Assembly (NCBI GenBank): GCA_009839405.1
Contig: VXPR01000298.1
Span: 1-5,118, forward strand
Source of the DNA: Gammaproteobacteria bacterium
GTDB lineage: Bacteria > Pseudomonadota > Gammaproteobacteria > Pseudomonadales > Azotimanducaceae
Direction: 5' to 3'
DNA length: 5,118 nucleotides
The translations under genes were made by a program, and so were the position numbers. Position 1 is the stretch's first letter; every line of letters starts with the position of its first letter. Under the pieces are notes generated by a model. The model was not told the DNA's origin. It saw only the letters and a program-made list of their open reading frames with translations, and did no database searches. Positions 1 to 5,118 of this stretch are shown one piece after another.

Positions 1-28
1 CGAGAAAGGCCGTCCCTGGCCTTTCTCG
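1..28 (-). terminator. Probable intrinsic terminator hairpin downstream of the TonB-dependent receptor gene
   Basis: Positions 1-10 (CGAGAAAGGC) are the exact reverse complement of 19-28, giving a 10-bp stem that extends by one more C-G pair (11/18) and a possible G-T wobble. On the minus strand it reads as an A-run, a GGCC core, a short loop, a GGCC core and then CTTTCTCG, the usual layout of a rho-independent terminator. It begins about 70 nt past the receptor stop codon. The symmetry would also let it act on transcripts coming from the left. Whether a longer T-run follows on the minus strand cannot be seen, because the window ends there. Confidence 0.6.
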
Positions 29-86
29 GAGGGGGGCAAGGTGGCCCCCAGGGCGATGGCGAATGCGGGCCGGGAGGGGGCAAGGT
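28..86. repeat. Short direct repeat, two copies of GGAGGGGG(G)CAAGGT
   Basis: The run GGAGGGGGGCAAGGT at 28-42 recurs as GGAGGGGGCAAGGT at 73-86, differing by one G. The copies lie about 45 nt apart between the receptor stop codon and the hairpin at 1-28. No function is apparent. It may be a small duplication in non-coding sequence. Confidence 0.4.
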
Positions 87-96
87 CGTGCCGGGG

Positions 97-3024
97 CTAG
101 AAGCTGTACTGCAGGCCGAGGCGCACGGAACGCGGCTGTTGGAAGCGGATGGGGAAGCCGAAGGTCGAGGACTCCCTGCCGCCCCAGGTGTCGGCGTATT
201 CGTCAACCTCGATCTCGTCGTCGAAGTCGAAGACGTTGAAGACGTCGAGTCGTGCGGTCAGCGTGCCGCCGTCGAACACTTCCCGCGTGTGCTTGAGGCC
301 GAGATCAAGGCGATAGACGAACGGCGTTGACCCGCCCGAACCGCGCGGCGCCGGCGTGCCTTGGCGGTAGAACGAAGCCGCGCCGTAGAGGCTAGCGTAG
401 GGGTCGGTCGGGTGATAGCCGAAGGCGTTGATCGGCCGGCCGCTCGAAAACTCGAAGGCGCCGCTCAGGAGCCAGTTGTCGGCGAACGCCCAAGCGCCCC
501 AGGCACGCACCATGTGCCGACGGTCGTTCGGCAGGTCGCCGTCGGCGCCGTCCAACATGCCGGCAAAGTCGAACTGCGTCGTGTAGCCGGCGATGTCCTC
601 GCCGGTGTCGCTGCGCACGGTTCCTTCGTAGTTGCCGTGGCTGCGCGAAACGGTGTAGGCGCCGCGAAGGGTGTAAACGCCGTCCCAGCGCCGCTTCACG
701 TCGAAGGTCAGCGCCTGGTAGCGGCGCTTCGCCGCGGGATAGCCAAGGTCTTCGGCCGCCAACGTGACCTCGTCGAGCGCGCCGTCGCCATCGAGGTCAA
801 CGAACGTGCGGATGTCGCGGCCGGGATTGGCGAGCACGTAGTTGAAGTCGGCGAACCGACCGAGCGCCTCGTCGGTGGTGACGTCTTCAATCCCTTCGGC
901 GAGGTTGCGATAGGTGAACGTGGCGCTCGCGACGAAGTCCTCCATCAGCTCCCACTCGTAGCCAACGATGTATTCGTCCTGCACCATGGGCCGAAGGTCT
1001 TGGTCGGCGATGGTGCGAACGTCCCGCGGCCTGCCGTCGGCGTAGACGGTTTGCGGGCCGAGGCGGGTCTCGAGCGGGGCGGTGCCGTCTTCGGCGATTG
1101 CGGCGTCCAGCGCATACCAATCTTCGGTGAAGAGCGCTGCACTCGCCATGCGGATGTTGACGATGCTGGCGACCGGCAGGTGATAGCGGCCATAGTTGGC
1201 GAAGAGCCTGGAGGTGCCAGCGCCATCGGGGTCCCAGGCGAGGCCGATGCGGGGCGCGAACTGGTCGGTCATCTTCACGAAGCTCGCTCCCACCGAGTTG
1301 CGGTTGTCGTAGCGTTCGTTGCGAAGGCCCAGGCGCAGCGTCGCGCCCGGTGCGATGAGCCACTCGTCCTCGACGTAGAACGAAGAGGCGATCACGTCGA
1401 AGTCGCCCCGGCGCTCGAACTGCCGGTGCCGCGTGATTTGGGTGACTCCGTCCGGAACCACTGCGCCGTTGTTCAGCACCATTCCTGGCTCGGCGCCGAA
1501 GTAGCGGTAGTAGCCACCGCCCGAATAGCCGAGATAGTCGAAGGAGGTCCTCACCTCCCGGTCGGCGCCAAAGCTCAGCAGGTGATTCTCGTCCACCACC
1601 CACTCGACATCGACGCGCCCGACCCTGCGCTCGTCCTTGCCGCCGCTCCTCGTGAAGTTGGTCCAGCAGCCGAGCAGGCGACGAAAGCGCTGGCGGCTGT
1701 CGAGGGCAACCGGGCAGCCCGCATCCTCGGGCGAGGTGTTGGTGAGGTCGTACTCGCCGCGGCCCCAGAGCGCCGACACCGCGACGTTGGTGCCGAAGTA
1801 GCCGCGGTAGGCGAGGATGTGATTGACGCCGCCGCGAGAGAACTCCGTCGTCCGGTACTGCTCGCCCACCTCGCCGGTCTCGTCGTCCCATCGGAACGAC
1901 GTCTGATGCGCCGTCTTTTCGTCCGAAAACCCGGTGTACTCGATGCGGTGGTTGTCGGACAACAGCCAATCCACCTTGAGGCCCCAGAAGCCGGCGTCCT
2001 CGGTGGCCTTGCTGAGTCGCCCGTAGGCGCGGTAGATGTCCTCGTCCACCGATCTGAGATCGTAGATGCCATACACCAGCAAGCGATCGCTCACGACGGG
2101 CCCGCCGACTGACACAAAAACGTCGTGTTGGTCCTTCTCGTCGAGCCCGCCCACGGTGTCGTAGCGCCGCCAAGGCGAAGGATGCTCGACATTGGGCACC
2201 CGGCCGCGCAATGAGTCGGGCTCGAAGTACCCGCCAACCGTCCACTGCCATTCGTTCGTCCCGCGCTTCGTGACCGAGTTGATGACGCCGCCGGTGGCGC
2301 GCCCGAAATCGGCCCCGAAGCCGCCCGTCTTGAGTTGGAACTGGTCGTAGAACTCGAACGGAACGGTGCTGGCGCCGAGCCCCGTGCGAAAGTTGGTGAC
2401 GTTCATGCCGTTGATGTAATAGACGTTCTCGGCGACGGACGCGCCGCCGAGGGAGGCATAGCCATAGCCCGTGCCGTACTGCTGACGCCTTCGACCGGTG
2501 CCGAAGGCCGTATCGCCATAAACCGCACCCGGCGCCATCATCACGACGGCATTGGGATCTCGCGGGATCGGCAAGCGCTCAAGGTCGCCAGCGGTGACGA
2601 TCCTGGTGGTCTCGGAACGCGTCGTATCCACCAGGGGAATCGACTCCCGGGTAACGATGACCTCCTCCACTGCCCGCGCGCTCTCGACCCGGAGATCAAC
2701 CACCGTGCCCTCGCCGACATGCACCTCGGCGATGATCGTGCTGGTCTGGGATCCGCCAAGAACGCCGGTGACGGCGTAGGTGCCGACGGCAAGCCCCGAG
2801 AACCGATAGCGGCCGTCGCTGCCGCTGACTGCGGTTCGGGTGCGCGCCGTGTCCACATGCCATGCAGTGACGGTTACGTCCGCCACGGGCCCAGAGCTTG
2901 CGAAAACCTGGCCCTGAATGTGGCCGAGCGTCTTGCCCTGGCCATGCGCCGGTGGAGCAAGGGCAAGCCCCAGGGCAATTGCCGCCAACAGCGGGCCCAC
3001 CCGGCCCCGGTCGCGTGGTGTCAA
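97..3024 (-). CDS. TonB-dependent outer-membrane receptor, Oar-like, with carboxypeptidase regulatory-like domain
   Basis: A 975-residue outer-membrane protein predicted to import a bulky substrate using energy from TonB-ExbB-ExbD. Residues 1-28 form a signal peptide (Arg-rich n-region, LLAAIALGLALA core, cleavage likely after AHG). Residues about 34-115 are a carboxypeptidase-regulatory-like beta-sandwich (SGSDGRYRFSGLAVGTYAVT). EEVIVT at 120-125 resembles a TonB box. The plug spans about 126-255 and ends in GRATGGVINSVTKRGTNEW. The rest is the beta-barrel, with RLDVFNVF at 925-932 and a terminal Phe as expected for Bam recognition. Unusual details are a DxDxDGxxxD-type loop at 743-751 and a single Cys pair, C437/C453. 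The start is TTG: CGGGAG lies 8 nt upstream and an in-frame TGA sits two codons upstream; a GTG at codon 9 would shorten the n-region. No TonB or ExbB gene is nearby. The ligand is unknown; Oar-like members include OMP transporters of peptides or proteins, and substrates cannot be read from sequence. Confidence 0.95.
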   Translation of the reverse strand: MTPRDRGRVGPLLAAIALGLALAPPAHGQGKTLGHIQGQVFASSGPVADVTVTAWHVDTARTRTAVSGSDGRYRFSGLAVGTYAVTGVLGGSQTSTIIAEVHVGEGTVVDLRVESARAVEEVIVTRESIPLVDTTRSETTRIVTAGDLERLPIPRDPNAVVMMAPGAVYGDTAFGTGRRRQQYGTGYGYASLGGASVAENVYYINGMNVTNFRTGLGASTVPFEFYDQFQLKTGGFGADFGRATGGVINSVTKRGTNEWQWTVGGYFEPDSLRGRVPNVEHPSPWRRYDTVGGLDEKDQHDVFVSVGGPVVSDRLLVYGIYDLRSVDEDIYRAYGRLSKATEDAGFWGLKVDWLLSDNHRIEYTGFSDEKTAHQTSFRWDDETGEVGEQYRTTEFSRGGVNHILAYRGYFGTNVAVSALWGRGEYDLTNTSPEDAGCPVALDSRQRFRRLLGCWTNFTRSGGKDERRVGRVDVEWVVDENHLLSFGADREVRTSFDYLGYSGGGYYRYFGAEPGMVLNNGAVVPDGVTQITRHRQFERRGDFDVIASSFYVEDEWLIAPGATLRLGLRNERYDNRNSVGASFVKMTDQFAPRIGLAWDPDGAGTSRLFANYGRYHLPVASIVNIRMASAALFTEDWYALDAAIAEDGTAPLETRLGPQTVYADGRPRDVRTIADQDLRPMVQDEYIVGYEWELMEDFVASATFTYRNLAEGIEDVTTDEALGRFADFNYVLANPGRDIRTFVDLDGDGALDEVTLAAEDLGYPAAKRRYQALTFDVKRRWDGVYTLRGAYTVSRSHGNYEGTVRSDTGEDIAGYTTQFDFAGMLDGADGDLPNDRRHMVRAWGAWAFADNWLLSGAFEFSSGRPINAFGYHPTDPYASLYGAASFYRQGTPAPRGSGGSTPFVYRLDLGLKHTREVFDGGTLTARLDVFNVFDFDDEIEVDEYADTWGGRESSTFGFPIRFQQPRSVRLGLQYSF
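772..798 (-). other. Calcium-binding-like loop in the receptor barrel (D743-D751)
   Basis: The receptor residues DLDGDGALD at 743-751 fit the DxDxDGxxD pattern of EF-hand, dockerin and thrombospondin-type calcium loops. Position 12 of a classical EF-hand loop is Thr instead of Glu, so it is not a complete EF-hand. It follows a predicted barrel strand region (FADFNYVLANPGRDIRTF) and precedes another, so it would lie in a loop, probably extracellular. Calcium binding is inference. Confidence 0.45.
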
Positions 3025-3032
3025 GTGTCAGT

Positions 3033-3038
3033 CTCCCG
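3033..3038 (-). promoter_or_regulatory. Ribosome-binding site for the receptor TTG start
   Basis: On the minus strand CGGGAG lies 8 nt before the TTG at 3024-3022. An in-frame TGA between this site and the TTG rules out any longer reading. This site decides for the TTG over the GTG at codon 9, which has only G-rich coding sequence upstream. Confidence 0.65.
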
Positions 3039-3121
3039 AGTCCGAATGTGCATAAATTGAGGTAAGTCTATCGCGCTTGGAAGCTAGCGCCGCGAAATGC
3101 CGACATGCCGGTTAGGGCGCC

Positions 3122-3140
3122 CTTGCATGGCCTCTGCAAG
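3122..3140. repeat. Short inverted repeat in the cupin gene leader
   Basis: CTTGCA at 3122-3127 is the reverse complement of TGCAAG at 3135-3140, with a 7-nt spacer TGGCCTC. GCAAG then recurs directly up to 3150. It lies 70-85 nt before the cupin start codon, a place where a dimeric regulator could bind or a small leader hairpin could form. With six base pairs it could also be chance. Confidence 0.3.
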
Positions 3141-3193
3141 CAAGCGCAAGATGCCCGCCGGCGAGACGTGGCTGGCGCAACGGTCGACTACCC

Positions 3194-3199
3194 GGAGGA
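3194..3199 (+). promoter_or_regulatory. Ribosome-binding site for the cupin gene
   Basis: GGAGGA is a near-perfect Shine-Dalgarno sequence 8 nt before the ATG at 3208. It fixes the start at 3208 and argues against the in-frame ATGs at 3097, 3127 and 3151, whose added residues are basic and low in similarity to any cupin. Confidence 0.8.
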
Positions 3200-3207
3200 C
3201 ACAGGCG

Positions 3208-3630
3208 ATGCACGAGAAGGGCACGCATTTTATCAAGAACTATGAACTTGCCCGGATGGCGTCCTACAGCAACTACCCCGAGTCGCTGCTCCAGGCCATG
3301 CAGGTCAAGTCATTGGTCGGGCCCCGAGGACCCATAGCCGACCAGGACATCAGCGTCTCGGCCTTCCGGCTCGAGCCTGGCACCGCATATGGCGCCCACG
3401 CACACCCTCACCCAGAGGTGTACATCTTCCTCGCCGGCACCGCCGAGTGCGAGTGGGGTGACGAGACCTTCACCGCAGTACCCGGAACCGTCACCCATTG
3501 CCCTCCGAACATGCCGCACGCCCTCCGTGTCACGAGCAGCGAGCCCCTGCAGGCGATCATCGTCGGCTGGGCTCCCGACGGCGACCGAAGCGTCTGGAAC
3601 GGCATCAGCACGCTGCTCGAAACCCCGTAG
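3208..3630 (+). CDS. Small single-domain cupin, possibly DMSP-lyase-like
   Basis: A 140-residue cytoplasmic metal-binding beta-barrel protein without a signal peptide. Cupin motif 1, G(X)5HXH(X)3E(X)6G, is perfect at residues 58-77, giving ligands H64, H66 and E70. Motif 2 at 93-108 keeps G93, P99 and H104 but has Asn for the second Gly (N101) and Val for the final Asn (V108). From memory, the 130-residue DMSP lyase DddK uses H56, H58, E62 and H96 as ligands and Y64 as catalytic base. The spacing here (64, 66, 70, 104, with Y72) is identical, offset by 8. The stretch PHALRVTSSEPLQAIIVGW at 103-121 also resembles the PHAMR...EPLLALYxW region of DddQ/DddL proteins. DMSP lyases cleave dimethylsulfoniopropionate to dimethylsulfide and acrylate. 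Many cupins share HxHxxxExY, so isomerase, dioxygenase or sugar-binding roles remain open; the fold is certain, the reaction is not. The TAG stop is formed by the first bases of the adjoining repeat. It diverges from the receptor and converges with the amidohydrolase. Confidence 0.9.
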   Translation: MHEKGTHFIKNYELARMASYSNYPESLLQAMQVKSLVGPRGPIADQDISVSAFRLEPGTAYGAHAHPHPEVYIFLAGTAECEWGDETFTAVPGTVTHCPPNMPHALRVTSSEPLQAIIVGWAPDGDRSVWNGISTLLETP

Positions 3631-3662
3631 GGGCGGGGCTTGTCCCCGCCCGTCCTGAATGC
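3626..3662 (+). repeat. Palindromic repeat copy 1 (perfect stem)
   Basis: Arms GGGCGGGG at 3631-3638 and CCCCGCCC at 3644-3651 pair perfectly (8 bp) around the loop CTTGT at 3639-3643. The bases GTAG before the stem give the cupin its TAG stop codon. Confidence 0.85.
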
Positions 3663-3685
3663 CCCGACGGGATTCGGCGGGGCCT

Positions 3686-3720
3686 CGTAGGGGCGGGGCT
3701 TGTCCCCCCGTCCTGAACGC
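3686..3720 (+). repeat. Palindromic repeat copy 2 (2-nt deletion in the right arm)
   Basis: The left arm (3691-3698) and loop CTTGT (3699-3703) match copy 1 exactly, but the right arm has only six C's (3704-3709), lacking a G and a C. Pairing is possible as four base pairs, a bulged C and two more pairs. This copy is either decaying or freshly mutated. Confidence 0.8.
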
Positions 3721-3741
3721 ACCGGCGAACTCGACGGGCCT

Positions 3742-3778
3742 CGTAGGGGCGCCCCTTGTGGTCGCCCGTCTTGAATGC
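3742..3778 (+). repeat. Palindromic repeat copy 3 (inner stem swapped)
   Basis: The outer stem GGGCG (3747-3751) pairs with CGCCC (3763-3767). The inner stem is CC at 3753-3754 with GG at 3760-3761, where copy 1 has GG with CC, around the same loop CTTGT (3755-3759). One C/T mismatch (3752/3762) interrupts it. The swap keeps pairing in spite of the changed bases. Confidence 0.8.
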
Positions 3779-3804
3779 GTCGACGAACTCGGCACGGACG
3801 GGCC

Positions 3805-5118
3805 TCACGCGTCGGGGTCGCAGGGTGCCTGGCGGGTCATGTCGTTGACTGGCACCGAATCGGCGGTGAGTTGGGCGAATCCTGATGGCGTGAGGCCCAA
3901 GGGAGCGAGGACTCCACATATCCTTGGCGCGAGCCCGGCCAGTGCAACACATGCCCCCGTCGGGGCAAGGCCCTCGAGAGTCGCGGCGGCCAGCACTGCC
4001 TCGCCCCCGATCCAGCTCGCCAGAACGTCCTGGTCGGACGCCTCGAACGCGTCCTGATACGGATCCGCGCTTGCGGATCGCACCAGCACCATGTCGGCGG
4101 GCGCCCCGGCGGCGATGGCACCGAAGCGTCTCTCAAGGCCGAGGGCATAGGCGCCATGCAGCGTCGCCATGCGCCAGAGCGTGCGCCACGGCAACGCAAC
4201 ACCCACCTTCGACGCGGCGCGGCGAGCGCACTTTGCCTCCTCCTTCATCGTGAACGAGCCGCTCGGCGACCAGTCTGTGGCCAGGGCAATGCGCACGCCC
4301 GAGTCGAGCGCGGCAGCGATGTCCACGGTCTCGCCATAGAGCGAGAAATTCGAGCGTGGCGACCACACCAGCGTCACGTCGTGTTCGCGCATCACTTCGA
4401 AATCAGTCGCGCTTGTTGCCACGCCATGCACGAGGGAGTAGCGGCGGTCTCCCTGCCGAGCGAGAGCGAGGAATCGGGCCACCTCCTGTCGCGCCACGCA
4501 GTTGGAGGCGCGCCCTTCGCCGACGTGGGCGACATAGGCGGCATAGGCGGGAGTCGCGCCCGTGGTTGCCGCGAGCTCAATCGGCTCGCCGGCGGCGCAT
4601 GTCGGCGCCAGTTCCTCGAGCGCGCGAAACGAGAAGGGGAAGGTGTCCATGTCGGCTTCGGCATCGTAGAGGGCAAGATGCTCGGCGCTCTCCTGCAACC
4701 CCACGTTGCGAATGACGCCCGGCATTCCGCCGGGCCCCGCCAAGAGCGTGGCACCGCCTATGAGGTGACGCAGCTCCATGGCCACGAGCCTTGCCGTGGC
4801 CGCCGGGTCGCCGCCGGAAACGTGCGTCATGGGCTCTGGCACCGTCAGCTCCGGCTTGCCGTTCAGGCCAAAGCGCCACTCGTCTCGATGCTCGTAACCC
4901 GGGTTTCGGTCGGGGTGGGGGAAGGCATAGCTGTATGCCGGGTGTTCGTGGGCGTTGACGAATCCGGGCGAGAGTACGGCGGCATCCCGACAGTCAAGCA
5001 CGCCGGCGTCCGGATAGGTGGCCAGCAGGTCGTCGAAGGGAGCGACGGCGCCGACCTTGCCGTTGATTCGGACATGGACTCCGTGAACGGGGCGAGGCCA
5101 TTCCGGCACCTGGACAGT
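3805..5118 (-). CDS. Amidohydrolase-superfamily metal-dependent hydrolase, N-terminus cut by window edge
   Basis: A TIM-barrel hydrolase acting on C-N or similar bonds of a small, probably ring-shaped or deaminable compound; the substrate is unknown. Numbering from the first in-window start-like codon, GTG at 5109, the visible part has 434 residues. The mononuclear metal set of the cytosine-deaminase/AtzA-type group is complete: H54 and H56 in NAHEH, H195 with E198 in HVGEG, H228 in LVHG, and D279 in ATDWSPSGS. At W249 (VWSPRSN) this group has Trp where many relatives have His in HCPxSN. A YEHRDEW motif at 72-78 is shared with amidohydrolases I recall from myxobacteria. The C-terminal sheet GAPADMVLV (335-343) is the usual second half of the small beta-domain. 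Reading stays open upstream of the GTG (codons for Thr, Val, Gln) to the edge, and the first half of that domain looks incomplete, so the true start is probably outside. The stop abuts the repeat array. No transport or regulatory gene is linked on its strand. Confidence 0.9.
   Translation of the reverse strand, partial: TVQVPEWPRPVHGVHVRINGKVGAVAPFDDLLATYPDAGVLDCRDAAVLSPGFVNAHEHPAYSYAFPHPDRNPGYEHRDEWRFGLNGKPELTVPEPMTHVSGGDPAATARLVAMELRHLIGGATLLAGPGGMPGVIRNVGLQESAEHLALYDAEADMDTFPFSFRALEELAPTCAAGEPIELAATTGATPAYAAYVAHVGEGRASNCVARQEVARFLALARQGDRRYSLVHGVATSATDFEVMREHDVTLVWSPRSNFSLYGETVDIAAALDSGVRIALATDWSPSGSFTMKEEAKCARRAASKVGVALPWRTLWRMATLHGAYALGLERRFGAIAAGAPADMVLVRSASADPYQDAFEASDQDVLASWIGGEAVLAAATLEGLAPTGACVALAGLAPRICGVLAPLGLTPSGFAQLTADSVPVNDMTRQAPCDPDA

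Larger units (their letters stand above)
3025..3207. promoter_or_regulatory. Divergent intergenic region between the receptor and cupin genes
   Basis: These 183 bases separate two start codons that point away from each other, so upstream signals for both genes must lie here or, for the cupin, partly further left. The only A+T-rich patch is around 3045-3070 (ATGTGCATAAATTGAGGTAAG). On the minus strand it contains TTTATG at 3051-3056, a poor match to a -10 box that would give a receptor leader of about 20 nt. I found no convincing -35/-10 pair on either strand. The segment also holds a tandem ATGCCG hexamer (3097-3102 and 3105-3110) and the inverted repeat listed separately. An in-frame ATG at 3097 lies here but has no ribosome-binding site, so the stretch is read as leader and not as coding. 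Confidence 0.5.
3626..3805. repeat. Array of three tandem palindromic repeats between convergent genes
   Basis: Three units start at 3626, 3686 and 3742 (60, 56 and about 64 nt long). Each has a conserved core CGTAGGGGCG, a hairpin with loop CTTGT, then CGTCyTGAAyGC, and a more variable tail ending in GGGCCT (GGGGCCT in unit 1). The tails are also related: units 2 and 3 share CGAACTCG or ACGAACTCGGC before the ending. The array fills the space between the cupin stop (3628-3630) and the amidohydrolase stop (3805-3807). I recognise this GTAGGGGCG type as a dispersed intergenic repeat of environmental genomes, often mis-annotated as short proteins containing GAGLVPAR or GDHKGRPYG. The hairpins could end transcription from both sides, but none carries a T-run, so that role is inference. 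Confidence 0.85.

Noticed and set aside
361..2112. Long open reading frame of 583 codons on the plus strand, antisense to the receptor gene
   Set aside because: Its product is rich in Val, Ala, Arg and Glu without any recognisable domain, and the opposite strand encodes a receptor with complete domain order. Long antisense frames are expected in G+C-rich DNA with biased third positions.
2335..3060. Plus-strand frame of 241 codons overlapping the receptor start
   Set aside because: It is the antisense shadow of the receptor plug and signal-peptide region, with no ribosome-binding site or known motif.
3097..3207. N-terminal extension of the cupin gene to an upstream ATG
   Set aside because: The extra 37 residues are basic and unlike any cupin start, and the strong GGAGGA site 8 nt before 3208 marks the later ATG.
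3025..3207. Riboswitch or small RNA in the divergent intergenic region
   Set aside because: I see no known riboswitch core and no strong long-range pairing; only one 6-bp inverted repeat is present.
3626..3805. CRISPR array
   Set aside because: The spacing of 56-60 nt is suggestive, but the repeats differ from each other, the intervals between them are related and not unique, there are only three units, and no cas gene is present.
3605..3952. Minus-strand frame of 115 codons containing GDHKGRPY and GTSPAPT
   Set aside because: These peptides are translations of the palindromic repeats. Such sequences recur in databases as false proteins. It also overlaps the real end of the amidohydrolase gene.
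5107..5109. GTG as the true start of the amidohydrolase
   Set aside because: The frame stays open to the window edge, no Shine-Dalgarno site is visible in the 9 nt available, and the N-terminal beta-domain looks incomplete, so the real start is more likely outside the window.

Overview
The window is a G+C-rich stretch of a Gram-negative bacterial genome. Gram-negative is inferred from an outer-membrane TonB-dependent receptor of the Oar-like type (N-terminal carboxypeptidase-regulatory-like domain, aromatic C-terminal residue). The phylum cannot be fixed from these genes. Large Oar-like receptors and this type of amidohydrolase are both common in Acidobacteriota, Myxococcota and environmental Gammaproteobacteria, and the repeat type in the window is one I associate with environmental genomes.

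Layout from left to right: (1) positions 1-96 hold a strong hairpin that probably terminates the receptor gene, plus a small direct repeat. (2) Positions 97-3024, minus strand: a complete 975-residue TonB-dependent receptor with signal peptide, regulatory-like domain, plug and beta-barrel, started by TTG with a good Shine-Dalgarno site. (3) Positions 3025-3207: a divergent intergenic region that must hold the upstream signals for the receptor and for the cupin gene. (4) Positions 3208-3630, plus strand: a 140-residue single-domain cupin with an intact metal-binding set and a spacing that resembles small DMSP lyases. (5) Positions 3626-3805: three tandem copies of a G+C-rich palindromic repeat that fill the gap between two convergent stop codons exactly. 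(6) Positions 3805-5118, minus strand: an amidohydrolase of the atrazine-chlorohydrolase/cytosine-deaminase-like superfamily, complete at its C-terminus and probably cut at its N-terminus by the window edge.

The three genes alternate in orientation, so there is no operon. Receptor and cupin are divergent and could share control; cupin and amidohydrolase converge on the repeat array. One reading is a receptor for a small organic compound next to two metal-dependent catabolic enzymes, but nothing in the sequence proves that they work together. The most informative non-genic item is the repeat array: its copies keep the loop CTTGT while the inner stem is swapped from G/C to C/G, which is what selection for an RNA or DNA hairpin would produce. 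No mobile-element gene, CRISPR array, tRNA or rRNA was seen.
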